The notes beneath the pieces were generated by a model. That model did no database searches. It was not told where the DNA came from and was given only the letters and a program-made list of their open reading frames with translations. A stretch of 64,000 nt of DNA. Origin: Physcomitrium patens. Its lineage: Eukaryota > Streptophyta > Bryopsida > Funariales > Funariaceae. Location of the stretch: contig NC_037265.1 of NCBI RefSeq assembly GCF_000002425.4, forward strand, positions 7,926,767 through 7,990,766, in the 5' to 3' direction. Both the position numbers and the translations under genes were made by a program. Below are positions 22,736 through 33,665 of the stretch, piece after piece; position 1 is the first letter of the stretch; each line of letters begins with the position of its first letter.

Positions 22736-23345
22736 ATACTACAATCAGAACGACTGGTCCTCTTGACGCCATTGAATTTCTTATTCTGCTAAACTCTATT
22801 TTAAAATAATCTCTACTTTCCTTTATTCTAATTTCCGAACTCTCAGTGCTCCTCAATTTACTGTTATTTTCCACAAATAGTTTTATTGGTTGAATTTCAG
22901 GTAAAAACGTCGGATTTTGAAATACAATATAGTTATCTTTATTGGCGACCAATTTGTGCCAATCTGAAGAGCTACTATTGCTCGTTTCAATAGTACCTCC
23001 TACTGAAAAAATACCCAATGGAGTACCAAATTCTTCTACGCCTCCCTCTCTTTTAGTTAATGGCCTCAAGATTTCCACTGGAATGTTAACAAAATTTCCC
23101 GCGAGTGTTCTTGGCAATTTTTCTAATGGTACATACGACTGCAGAATTAACAGTTTGTCCAGTTCTTGATATGTTTGGATGCGCCCACAAGCTTGCAACC
23201 ATGGTTTAATCCAATTCTGTCGATGCTTCCTTTTAAGATTACATTCTTGCTCCTCTCCAAGTAAGTTCCTTCGTTGCGCTCTTCCCTGTCTTTCTCTCAA
23301 CTGATTTATTTTCCTCGATGCAATGCTCTCGTTCTTATTAACCAT
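22734..23345 (-). CDS. Family B N-terminal gag extension, 203 codons
   Basis: An intact frame upstream of the capsid, starting MVNKNESIASRKINQLRERQ 93 bases after the primer site. The first 50 residues are strongly basic, followed by a hydrophobic-polar middle (LILQSYVPLEKLPRTLAGNFV). It ends in VVLIVV-stop exactly at the next ATG region, with a 2-base overlap. It could be the matrix part of gag split off by one mutation, or a separate small protein. Confidence 0.6.
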   Translation of the reverse strand: MVNKNESIASRKINQLRERQGRAQRRNLLGEEQECNLKRKHRQNWIKPWLQACGRIQTYQELDKLLILQSYVPLEKLPRTLAGNFVNIPVEILRPLTKREGGVEEFGTPLGIFSVGGTIETSNSSSSDWHKLVANKDNYIVFQNPTFLPEIQPIKLFVENNSKLRSTESSEIRIKESRDYFKIEFSRIRNSMASRGPVVLIVV

Positions 23346-23437
23346 AATCTTGCTTCAAATACTACTGAAATCATCTTCCATTGCCAATTTTCTCACATGT
23401 TTGGTAATTAATTTCTAACACTCAAAGCTATTATCAC

Positions 23438-23455
23438 TCCCCGACAACGGCGCCA
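23438..23455 (-). other. tRNA-Asp primer-binding site of family B
   Basis: Minus strand TGGCGCCGTTGTCGGGGA, differing at one base from the complement of the plant tRNA-Asp 3' end as I know it from Athila-type elements. It lies 5 bases inside the 5' LTR. Confidence 0.9.
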
Positions 23456-23460
23456 AAATA

Positions 23461-25561
23461 TGATTGCTCGTTTTACTTATTTCAAATTAATCTAATGGAA
23501 ATAAACTCGTTGTCGTATGGCGTGATTTGCTATCTGGGAATACACTAGGTATCTAGCTATAGAGAGTGTACCTTAAACCTTTCTATGATTCTTTTCTTGG
23601 CTTCCAAAACTCCTTTATTTTTGTATAAAACTCCAAATATAACAAAATCCCTTCAAAACATATTTTTCCCGCGAAGGGTTTTCTTGCCCGAAACTTTAGA
23701 AAATCATAACTATTGATCTAACCGTTCAGTTTATTTCAAATTTACAAGATAGGTAGAATTTATCCTAAACTTTTACCACAAAAAAAACCAACTGTAAATT
23801 CATTTCCGATCTTTTGGCATCTAAGAAACTCTAGCAGTCACTCCAAACCCTAATTTACAAGCACCCGAAAACTATTTTCCTTATATCTCAAAAACCCAAA
23901 CTCCAAATGTCATAAAACTTATGCACAAAGTTTATTAACATGAAATTACACATTCCTTGAAATTTTGAGCCAAAACCTTATCAAATTGCTTAAGATATAG
24001 CTCAAGAGACAAACACTAATAAATCGGTTTACTTACTACCCTTAGATTGCATGTGCTGACTTCAAAATCCAATAACTCCTTCATTCCAACTTAGAATCCA
24101 GTAAGCAGTATGTGAAAAGTATAGCCGCAAAAGTTTTCTCTCCAATTGCAGTCGCCGATCCTCAATTTCCATCGGTACGCGTATGTTATACCCAAAAAAA
24201 TGACAATAGGTCCAAAACTAACACCTTAACTTTGAGCGCCTATAACATCTTCATAAATACCCCAAATGACGCAAAACTTACACCAAAACCTTAACCAAAA
24301 ACCTAAACCTTCTGACCCTAGCCTTCAAAGTTCGAATGGCCTCGAGAAACTAACCCTAATCCCTAATATGGCCTCGAACAGCCTCCTCAAAGCCCATTGG
24401 TCATTATTTTTGACCAATAGGAATAGAGATTTTTATTTTTCATCTCCATTCATCTATATTGGTGCCCTAATTCCTCCCTTTTCTACCAAAATCCTTCTTC
24501 AATCCTTTTTCTTATAAGATTTACATAATGTATGCTCTAAACACCAAATAAAAGAACCAAAATAAGTTTTCAAATGTCACCAATGTCTAACAAAGGTGAC
24601 TCTAAATATTTAGAAGTTACTATCAACCAAAACCAATCTTAAAAGCCACTATCAAAAAGAAATTAAAGTTATACAAATTCTATAGTAATCTTTTTAAACA
24701 ACCTCTTCTCAAAGTAATAATCAAATTATATCCTACAATCAACTAAAATCTACTAACATGGCTCTCACCATGTTACTTAATAAATTATATATTAAGTACA
24801 TAATTACATTATTTGCATATAGTAGCCGAACCACAACACGACACCGTATAGGAGGATTCAAACATGGAGAATGACTAGTTGCTTAAGCATTCACGTTAGG
24901 GTCACACAATCAGTTACCTCCTGAATGTATTGTCTCTATTTCCAATATGTGAATACACAAGGAAACTATAATCTCTTCCTTCACCTTATCGGTCTCTTCT
25001 TTACAGTAATTTAGTCATACCAATAACTACTATTTCCACCAATATATTCACCCTCATAATCTCCAACTGTAATACTACGCCCTCACAGCTTTCAGCACAC
25101 AATTACCTTCATTCCAATCACTAGAATTCTTCACACAGAACTGCAATTCACATTACGGTATTTCATACAAACACAGACTCATTCTCTCTACTGAACTACA
25201 ATCAGATTTCAGCATTCACTCTTTCTTCTTTTCAAATAATACCAATCACATTTCCATTCCATAATTCACTTCACAATATTCAGAAACTCTCAATCCTCTT
25301 ATTCAAAGAAAATAACAAAGAAAAAAAAAGAAGTAGCACCAAGCTTACCCCGGCTCACAACTATCACAGTGATGGCCTTCTAATTAACTTCTACAACTCT
25401 TATATACTTTTCCTTGATTCTCAAGATTCTAACCGTAATTTTGTAATTAACCGCTTTTAATAACTAAATCACTCATCCGTCCTCCTGAATTTCCTATTAT
25501 ATGGATTATTAATATATTTTACCAATATCTTTCAAAAACGAATTAATATCTATTCTACTCA
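23461..25561 (-). repeat. 5' LTR of family B, enlarged by a D solo LTR
   Basis: 2,101 bp as it stands; TGATTGCTCG at 23,461 and ...TATTCTACTCA at 25,561 on the + strand. Removing 23,511-24,843 and one 4-bp target copy leaves 764 bp collinear with the 3' LTR. The outer end differs from the 3' LTR by two extra bases (CTCA against CA). Confidence 0.92.
23511..24843. repeat. Family D solo LTR (1,333 bp)
   Basis: It has TGTCGTATGG and CACGACA ends on the + strand, flanked by TCGT (23,507-23,510) and CCGT (24,844-24,847), a 4-bp TSD with one transition. It is absent from the other two B LTRs. It matches the element at 54,306-55,486 throughout, including AATTTACAAGCAC, GTTTATTAACATGA and ACATGGCTCTCACCAT. 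No internal coding region is present, so this is the product of LTR-LTR recombination. I cannot decide its transcriptional direction. Confidence 0.9.
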
Positions 25562-26330
25562 ACGTAATTATAAAATAAAAAGCATGGATGCTAAAGAAGA
25601 CAAGGTGTTGGAAAACAAGTTTCTTAAGTTACAATAGTAATAGTGGAACTGAAATCTTGTATAACTCTTAATAATGGTCTTATTTTTCTATAGATTCCTC
25701 ATCTTGTTTTAGAATAGAAGTTTATTAAGGACCAAAAAATCACAAAGTCTTAGCTTTGTTAGATTTAGGAGCCTCAGCCTATTTTATAAACGAATATTTT
25801 ATCAAAAAATAAAAAATATTATTAGTCAATAAAACTAAACCTGTATATGTAGAAATCATAGATGATCATTTGCTATCTTTTGGAAATATTATGCATGAGA
25901 GTGTACTTTTAGATGTAGAAATTAAAGATTATAATAGCATAGTAATATTTAATGTAATAAGATCTTTGTCCAATTTGATTATTTTAAAATTAACTTGGTT
26001 AAAAAAAATTATAATCTTCAAATAGATTGGATTTCTTATGACCTTCATTTTTCTAATAGTTTAATGTAGAATCTTGTTAGTCAAGTAGAAATACATAAGT
26101 CTAATACATCCAAATCTTTACTAGTAGATAGAAGAGCTTTTATTCATGCGACAAAAGAAAGATTATCTTTTGCTTTATATACCACATCCATTTTTGATGG
26201 TAATAAGATGTCAAGTAGCATTTTTAGCTAGTATCAATATTTTTAGGATATTTTTGGATAAAAAAATATAAATATTCTTTTAAAGCTTTATCTTTATGAT
26301 TGTTCTATTGATCTTTATGAAGGAGCTCAA
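25562..26330 (+). pseudogene. C3 gag end and protease
   Basis: After the B insertion the knuckle-to-protease linker resumes. At about 25,753-25,800 LALLDLGASAYFINEYF is the aspartic protease active site, with DLG for DSG. It continues through LLSFGNIMHESVLLDVEI and LPLIILKLTWL-like strands to about 26,020. Stops occur throughout. Confidence 0.75.
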
Positions 26331-26990
26331 CCACCATTTGGACCAATCTATAGTCTATCATAAAACGAGTGAGTCACACTCAAGGAATACATTGATAAAA
26401 ACTTGGCTAAAAATTTCATACATCATTCTAAATCTCTAGCTAAAGCTCCTATCCTATTTGTGAAGAAAAAGACGGATCTTTGTAGATAAGTGTGGACTAT
26501 CAAAGATTCAATAAGTTCACCATTAAGAATAAGTATCCTCTAGCTTTGATTTTAGGACTTCTTAATTAATTAAATCAAATAAAGATCTATATAAAAATAG
26601 AACTACAAATAGCATATAATTTGGTATCCATTTAAAAAAGAAATAAATAAAAAACTGCATTTCAAACTAGATATGGACATTTTGAATATCATGTCATGCC
26701 TTTTGGACTCACAAATGTATCAACTGCTTTTGAATATTTAATGAATGATGTCTTTGATAAATTTCTTGATGATTTTTTTATTTATTATTTTGATAATATC
26801 TTAATCTATTCTAAAAATAGAGAAGAGTATCAAATTTATGTTCATTATGTATTATAAAAACTTAAAGATGTAAGATTATATGCCTAATTAAAAAATTATA
26901 TATTCTACACTACTCAAGTTGACTTACTAGGATACATCATTTTCAATGAAGGACTAATGATGGATCCAAAGAAGGTACAAACTATCATAG
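26330..26990 (+). pseudogene. C3 reverse transcriptase
   Basis: Recognisable fingers-palm order: [31 protein letters not shown] at about 26,650-26,710, [15 protein letters not shown], then YFDNILIYS at 26,785-26,812 where Y-x-D-D is expected, so the second Asp is Asn by a G-to-A change. Thumb and connection follow (LLGYIIFNEGLMMDPKKVQTI). Many TAA/TGA stops sit where Gln, Arg or Trp codons would be. Confidence 0.82.
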
Positions 26991-27600
26991 ATTGAAAGAT
27001 TTCAAAAATAGTAAAAGGCATACAATGTTTTTTGGACTTTACAAATTACTATTGGATCTTCATCTAAGAATTTTTTCAAGTTACAGCTTCACTTATATAT
27101 TTGACTTATAAAAAAAAACTTAAATAGAATAAAGAAGCTAAAGCATCATTTGATGCTTTAAAAAAATTACTTTTGTATCAATCTCATAACATATTGACTT
27201 TTTTAAGATATTTTTTTATAGAAACAAATACATTAGACTTTGCTTTGAGTGCAATATTATCACAAATAGGAGCAAATGATAAATTCCATCCAATAGCTTT
27301 CCATTCCAAAAAATTTCAATAGCCAAGATCAATTATGAGATCCTCAAGAAAAAAAACTCTTTGTGGCTATGGATTCATTTGAAGAATGGAATCATTATTT
27401 AGAAGGCACCTTGAATCCAATCATCGTACATACAAATCATAAGAACCTTAAATATTTTATGTCAGCACGTATTTTAAATTATTGCCAAGCTTATTAGAGT
27501 ATGTACTTATCAAGATTTGATTTCAATATAACTTATCAATCCAAAAAATAATAAGAATTATTGGACGCCTTTTGTAGACATTCTTAACTTATATCAAAAG
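26990..27600 (+). pseudogene. C3 connection and RNase H
   Basis: CFLDFTNYYWIFI, then TASLIYLTYKKKLK, then FIETNTLDFALSAILSQIG, where the leading Asp of RNase H is Asn or shifted, followed by PIAFHSKKFQ and NHKNLKYFM. Same order as C4 at 34,900-35,400. Confidence 0.75.
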
Positions 27601-28690
27601 AAAGAGATTCATCTTTTGATCAATAAAGAGAGATTTTTTTGAAGTCAAAATATTTTCATATTCAAGCAATAAATTCAACATTGATTGATGATTCAACGTT
27701 TGTCAAGAAAATTCAATCAATATGTCCTCTGATCTTCATATCCATAATATTAAGAATAATTCTTCTAAGTCTCATGATACCCTCAATTTTGAGTTTAAAA
27801 ACAATCTATATTATTTCAAGGGATAATTATACTTTTTAAAAGATAGAGCTCAATTACATATTCTTCAAACTTGTTAAGACTTTTCAGTAGTTGAACATTT
27901 TAGATACAACAAGATTTTGGAGCTAATATCAAGAGATTTTTGGTTGCCTCAAATTTGAAAGGCAATCAAAGACTTTGTACAACAATGTGATATTTGTTTA
28001 AGATCTTAAACTTCTTGCCATCAATCTTATGAACTTAACCTATTCTAAAACAACTGTGGTCCTTCGATTCTATTGATTTTATCATAGATCTTCTAGTCTC
28101 ATGTTCATATGACTCTATATTCATGATAAAAGTTTGTTTTATTAAGATGACATATTTTATATCATGTACAAAATTTATCACTGTCAATTACATAAACTAA
28201 AAGAAGATGCTTGAACTTGAAAAATCTATGTTAAAAGAAAAGTGACAAAATAATTAAAGTAATATATAAATTAAAAGGAAACTAGAATAGCTATTGCTAA
28301 AAGCTAAGGAAACTAAAGAATCTTAAATCTATAGTGGAAATAAGATAGGAATTGATAAAAGTGAAGAAGGCTTCACTCTTATTTCTATATATACTATCTT
28401 ATTAGGAGTTACATGGCGATATTCTATAAGATTTCAATATGTATTGACTTTGTAAGACACATGCCTTAGCTTATAAGATAAGTTTTCCATGTATGTGTTA
28501 CACAATTAGCTTATTCTTCAAGTTACTAACATAAGTAATACATGGCTATCTTATTGACAATGTTTTTAATCTAAAAAATCAATTATAGACACTTATAAAG
28601 TGAAAGCAACATCTATAAAGCTTTCTTTGCCAATTATGGTTATCATCTATAACTTGATGCTTTTTATTTTTCAAAAGTTGATAATCTTGT
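27600..28690 (+). pseudogene. C3 integrase, N-terminal part with an LTR fragment inside
   Basis: The zinc-domain half KAIKDFVQQCDICLRS lies at about 27,958-28,010, followed by DFIIDLLVS, the first core Asp region. At 28,185-28,240 the frame runs into a minus-strand family C LTR fragment and resumes at 28,626 with a sequence matching C4 at 35,990-36,050 (TTGCCAATTATGGTTATCATCTATAA in C3). The middle of the core, with the last two catalytic residues, is not recoverable by eye. Confidence 0.65.
28240..28625 (-). repeat. Family C LTR fragment, both ends truncated
   Basis: Collinear with the solo LTR at 2,681-3,210 in the same orientation (GGAAACTAGAATAGCTATTGC; TATATATACTATCTTATTAGGAG; ACATGGCGATATTCTATAAGA), but lacking about 90 bp at each terminus. 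Confidence 0.8.
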
Positions 28691-30041
28691 GATGGTGTCA
28701 TGATGTAATATGTCTATATAATGAAAATATAATAAAAAATAAAATTTTAATTAATATCTAATTATCTTGGTTTAATAGTAATTCAAGTTATTTAAACATG
28801 GTTTTTATAAAAGCCACTTAATCTATTTTCTTGTCTTAATAGTTAGTAGATTAAAGGTTGATTAATAATTCTATCTTCTAGGCTATAAAGACTCTTTTAT
28901 TGCCTTAAAAATACCATAAATCAATAAAATAAGATTAGAAGAGATAAATAATTAGCATGGTTGATACTAAAATTAAGTTTAAGATAGGATTGGACTAAAA
29001 AATCCCTAGGATAGATTAAATTGATACCCGAGGATCGACCATTTATAAAATAGGGTCAAAATCAGATCTTTAGTCACTTAAATAATAATCTAGGGCAAAA
29101 TAGGGTTTCATTTGAAGATCAAAGAATTTGATTCAAGAGATAGCTTGGAACTTCTTCCAAATACATAAGGGTTGTTTTTGTAAGGTGTGTGTTGACTTAG
29201 CAATTTTTGTTCAAAATCAGAGTTTATATTGGCAACTTAGAATTTATGCAATACAATTAGGGCTAGCACTTTTGACTAGTTCGTAAAATTGGTATCACAT
29301 CTGTAGTTCAAAAGTTGAAAGTGCTTAATTAATTGGATGTGTAACATATATGTAAATATTTTTAAAAATCTAATGGTGCAATTGAGAGATATCTAGGTTT
29401 TCGTACATGAAGGTATCAAAATTTGGCAAATTGAGGTTGAGTAGGATTTCTATGATATTTGAAGATCTACTAATTAAATTAAAGTGAAATTTGGCATAGT
29501 ATTAGAAGACTTAAAGATCAAGCTACATATCAATTTTGAATTGAAATTAACAATTGGAGAAAGAGAAATCACTACTAGAATATTTGTATCAACTTTCAAG
29601 CTAACAATTAAGTAACATTAGTATGGTTTTTGGACATTTTCTCACGATTTGTAAGTTGGATTGGGGTGAATTTATTCTAAGCACATCAAAGACTTATAGT
29701 GGTATTTTTTTGCAAAATTTTGCTCTAAGTTGATAGTTAGAATAAGGACTATAGCTCGCTAAAGCTTGCTAATTAGATTTAAGGTTTGTAAAGAAAATTC
29801 AAAATTGCCTAATTATGAAAGTAATAAGGCAATTGGAATTTATGTATAGCTGAAATTATTAAGAAGAATGTCTTTGAGTACTTTGTATTGGATTTAAGCA
29901 CTTTTGAATTAAAATTCAAATTACATTCTTCTTATAAGAGTGAAATATATTAGGATTCTTAGATACTTGTAAAATACAATCACAACTTCTACACCAAGAC
30001 ACACAATGCATTTTTAAATAGGACAACATGTAATATGACAA
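28690..30041. repeat. 1.35-kb insert in C3 integrase, possible solo LTR
   Basis: C4 and C3 align up to about 28,690 and again from about 30,042 (AAAAGATTTA-CAAAATATTTATTA). The insert begins TGTCATGATGTAATATG and ends CATGTAATATGACA, so the ends are inverted repeats of LTR type. No coding sequence is seen. ATGGT on the left and ATGAC on the right could be decayed target copies, but the exact ends are ambiguous. Its sequence does not match families A-D clearly. Confidence 0.5.
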
Positions 30042-30514
30042 CAAAAGATTTAACAAAATATTTATTAGAGCTACATGCATTAATAAAGGTATAGTCAAAG
30101 GGAGCTTAAGAGTGACAAAAAATTAATGTAAATGCCTATCACAAGGAACAACCATAATTTAACATAGATTATAAGGTATGGTTATTTTGTCACAATATTA
30201 AGACTACTTGTCCTTATAACAAGTTGGACTTTTCTAGGCTTGAATCTTTTCTAATTAATAAAGAAATCAACTATGTTGCTTATCAATCATATCTATCAAA
30301 GTCAATGAAGATCCACTTCATATTTTACGTGTCTCTTCTTGAACTATATAAGACAATGAATATCTCGGGAAGAAGACAAATACCACCTCCTTCTATAGAA
30401 ATAGAAAATAATCAAGAGTTGAAGATGGAAGAAGTCTTAAATTCAAGGCAACACCAACATAAGTTGGAATATCTTATTCATTGGCATAGATATAATATTA
30501 GTAAAAGCACATGA
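30042..30514 (+). pseudogene. C3 integrase C-terminus with chromodomain
   Basis: Decayed C-terminal module (YKVWLFCHNIKTTCPYNKLDF-like region, about 30,150-30,235), then 96 open codons from 30,224. The chromodomain core lies at about 30,415-30,500: LKMEEVLNSRQHQHKLEYLIHWHRYN, matching the aromatic cage and Y-L-x-x-W pattern of chromodomains. In chromoviruses this module reads histone marks and steers integration to heterochromatin. Confidence 0.82.
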
Positions 30515-31158
30515 GAACCAACAAAGAATCTTGCAAATACAGAAAAGAAAGTTGAAGCTTTTCATTGATGACATCCATCAAAATCAAGACAAAGAATATC
30601 AAATCTTTGCTAAAAAAGAAACAAGATTAAATAAAAATAACATTCTATCTTCTATACTTCTTTGTAGCTTCTTTGTATTTGTGACACTAAGGAATTAGAG
30701 AATCTACAATCAATAGATTCAATTCAAGAACTTTCATATACAAACTTACTAAAAGAGACATTATAATTGTTACAACCTTCAAGATGACAAAATCAAGATA
30801 AAGAACCTTAAGGACAATACGTCTTTCCTTAAATAGATGGCAAAGTATAATGTATTTGATATCATGACCTTGGAAGAGACTCTCCATATTTGGTGATTTT
30901 ATTAGAAGTAAGAATAACTTCTAACAGTGTTTCAAATGTTTTATTTGAAGGAAGCTACAAAGGCCTCAACAATGACAAAATAAGATGGTGGTCTTCTTAT
31001 TCTAGTGTAGAACACTATTGAGGGCTAAGAGGGCCTATCAACCATCTTCAAAGATAACAAAGATCAAAGTATGTAGCAAATATAATTTGTCGCATCTTAG
31101 ATTTCTTTAACATATGAAGATCGCTCTTCATGAAACTCATTACTTAAAAAGAAGGTAA
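30515..31158. other. C3 3' leader, partly foreign
   Basis: 30,515-30,640 matches C4 downstream of its chromodomain; 30,660-31,080 has no match there and may be another small insertion; 31,085-31,158 is again collinear, ending with AAAAAGAAGGTAA as polypurine tract. Confidence 0.5.
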
Positions 31159-31688
31159 TATCATGGATATATATAAGTACTCTAATAAATACCTATATGA
31201 ATAGATAAAAGTACATAAAAATAGATTAATTATATAATATTTTTAAAAAAAGCTTTTTAGAAGCTTCATAGATGTTGCTTTGATTTTACATGTGTTTGTA
31301 GTTGATTGGTAGGTTAGAAACTTCGTCAATAAGTTAACCATGTGTTATTAAGTTATAGAACAAGCTAACTATGTGGTGCTCATATAGAAAACTTACCATG
31401 CATGTTAAGATACATATCTTACAAAGTCAATACGTTTTGGAAGTCCTATAAGACATCACCATGTAGTTCCTAGTTAAGAATATATATAGAGGTAAGAATA
31501 AAGTCTTCTTCACTCTTGCTAACACCTTTCTAGTCATTAGTCTTGTTTCAAGTTTTTTTAGTCTTCTTGTTTTTAGTAATAGCCATTCTAGTTCAATATT
31601 ATATCATCTTTGAGTAAATTTTTAGTTCTTTTCAGTGATATAAGAGTGTATTGAGGATTTTTTTTCTCCAAGATTCATATCCTTGACA
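31159..31688 (+). repeat. 3' LTR of C3 (530 bp)
   Basis: TATCATGGATATATA (decayed TGTCACGGACATA) to CCTTGACA. Retains a TATATATAGAGG box near 31,480. Confidence 0.9.
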
Positions 31689-31982
31689 TCTTATGTTTAA
31701 AGAGATCATGTATTTTTAAGTTTCTTTCTTTAAAAACTTAAAAAAATTTAATTAAAGCTTAAATCAATATGTGGCACTTCATTGGATGAGAGAGGATTTA
31801 TTGCCAATAAACTTATAAGTACTAATTTTTAAGTTTTGTATACTTTAAATCTTTTACTACTTGAAGCTGAGATTTAGAAAGTTGGTACATCTTCAAATTA
31901 TGTTTTTAATAAGAATTATAAAACTTCATTTAAAGCTTAGACTTTCTTGAAGCCCTTTATTAGATAAAAAGAGGTCTATTTT
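31689..31982. other. Spacer between C3 and C4
   Basis: About 290 bp of AT-rich sequence, no gene. It repeats the TTTATTGCCAATAAA motif also seen left of C3. Confidence 0.5.
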
Positions 31983-32530
31983 TGTCACAAATATATACAT
32001 TTATTCTAATAGTTACTTATATGATTAGGTAGAAGTAAGTAAATATAGATTAATTTCATAAAGTCTTCTAATAAAGCTTTCTAAAAACTTCATAGATGCG
32101 GTTTTGACTTTAGATGTATTTGTAGAATAGAAACTTGGCCAACAAGTTAATCACGTGTTTGTAGCTTATAGAATAAGTGAATTCTTTATAGTAGCTTGTG
32201 GAACAAGCTAACTATGTAGTGCATACATAGAAATCTTGCCTTGCAAGTTAAGACATGTGGCTAAAAAAGTCAATATATGTTAGAGGTCTTATAGAATATC
32301 AACACATAGCTCTTAATTAGAAAGTATATACGGAGACAAGAGTGAAGCCTTCTTCACTCTTGTCAATGCCTTTCTAATCCTTGGTCTTGTTTCAAGACTT
32401 TCTAGTCTTTTTGTTTTTGGCAATAGCCATTTTAGTTCAATGTTATATCATCTTTCAGTGACTTTTTAGTTCTTTTCAATGACATAAGAGTGTATTGAGG
32501 ATATTCTTTTTGAGATTCATATCCTTGACA
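31983..32530 (+). repeat. 5' LTR of C4
   Basis: TGTCACAAATATATACATT to CCTTGACA. Contains TATATACGGAGACAAGAGTGAAG near 32,325 (TATA region). Confidence 0.92.
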
Positions 32531-32747
32531 ATTTGACAAGTTTTTTTATATAAATTTTTTTTCTTGTTTTAGAAATGAGTAGATTATGTCACTTCTATTG
32601 TAATATTTTTAAGATTGTAGACTATCTATTTTTAAATAAAAAATCTTATTCTTTAATATTGATTTTTTTTCTTAAAGAGAATAGATTATCTTTCTTTGTG
32701 GAAATTTTTATTAGAGGTTGTAGATTACCATCCACTAATTTAATTTT

Positions 32748-33334
32748 TTGAATTTATTTGAATTGTCTATGGAAGAAAAAATTATGGATGCTATTATCAA
32801 TGGAAGTGAAAATAGATTTGCAACTATTGTAAATCTTCATGAGCTTATCAATATTCTAAGAGTAAAAATCTCATGTATTTCTAACATGAATCATAGATAT
32901 CCTATATTGTGTCTAAGAAAGAAGTTCAAAGTGTACGACCAGAAGTGCTGCAGTTAAAGAAAGCAAGTTGATTGACCTCACCACCAAATTCAGGGAATTT
33001 TACTTCTTCAAGCATGATAAGAACAAGTATTAATGTGCGTGAGAAGTTTTATGGAAGAAGATCAAAATTTCAAGGATTTTTGTAATAAATCAAGCTCTAT
33101 CTAAAATTATATCATTTCCAATATCTTTAAGGATTTAATCAAATTACATTAATAGGTACACTTCTATCAAGAAGTGCTCTCTCTTGGTTTGTATCTTAAA
33201 TAGAAAAAAACTTGCAACTCCTTAATGATTTGAATTCATTTTCAAAAGTATTTATGACCACATTCACAAAAAGCGATCAAGAAAGAGTACTATACACCAA
33301 ATTCTTATCTTTACAACAAGGATCACAATCCCTA
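32748..33334 (+). pseudogene. C4 gag, first part
   Basis: 69 open codons (MNLFELSMEEKIMDAIINGS...) followed by capsid sequence with stops up to GGATCACAATCC near 33,334 (FSKVFMTTFTKSDQERVL). Matches C3 gag from its start at 13,257. Confidence 0.75.
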
Positions 33335-33665
33335 TTATAGCTGAGGCAACTTGTTTTCTGACATATTGTCTTTTTTGGCAATCGTTCTTTTCATTTTGTA
33401 ATTGCATTTTTTCTTTGGACAATATTGAACAGTATGCTTAGCTTCTCTACAATATAAGTATAAGCCTTTTTGATGTCATGAATTCTTTTCTTGCTTTATA
33501 AGGGATTTAAAACGAATTGTATCAACTTGCATTGATTTTGGCTTTGATAAATAAGATTTTGAAAACTTAGGAGCTATTATCATTATTTGATTTGTTCCTC
33601 TCCAGCCATATCTTTGTTTTGACATCTTTCAAATAATCAATTGTCACATGCAATGGCTTTAAAGA
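33335..33665 (-). pseudogene. Inverted gag segment of C4 (zinc-knuckle region)
   Basis: The sense strand here is minus: read backward, the sequence matches C3 (13,975-14,235) and C5 (61,870-61,990) in order, from CATGTGACAATTGATTATTTGA through GGCTTATACTTATATTGTAG and AAGCATACTGTTCAATATTG to AAAACAAGTTGCC. The knuckle reads YLYCREAKHTVQYC on that strand. Flanking gag and protease are in + orientation. Confidence 0.8.

Larger units (their letters stand above)
14236..25561 (-). mobile_element. Family B Ty3/gypsy element with accessory 3' ORF
   Basis: Read on the minus strand: 5' LTR (25,561-23,461, enlarged by a solo LTR), tRNA-Asp primer site, two-part gag with four zinc knuckles, protease, RT, RNase H, integrase, a ~540-codon accessory ORF, polypurine tract and 3' LTR (15,000-14,236). 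With the D solo LTR and one target copy removed the 5' LTR is 764 bp, against 765 bp for the 3' LTR. The flanks ATGTG (14,231-14,235) and ACGTA (25,562-25,566) can be a 5-bp TSD altered by two transitions. Net size is about 10 kb. The tRNA-Asp primer and the extra ORF after integrase recall the Athila group, but the extra ORF is not envelope-like. Several stops make it inactive. Confidence 0.9.
12481..31688 (+). mobile_element. Chromodomain Ty3 element C3, split by nested insertions
   Basis: 5' LTR 12,481-13,019 and 3' LTR 31,159-31,688 are the same 530-540-bp family. They are flanked by GCTTA (12,476-12,480) and TCTTA (31,689-31,693), a 5-bp TSD with one change. Gag starts at 13,257, is interrupted at 14,235 by the minus-strand B element and resumes at about 25,567, where ATTATAAAATAAAAAG continues the zinc-knuckle region seen uninterrupted in C5 (61,890-61,950). 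Pol is riddled with stops. The integrase is cut by an LTR fragment (28,240-28,625) and by a 1.35-kb insert (28,690-30,041). A chromodomain closes Pol. The whole is AT-rich and decayed. Confidence 0.88.
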
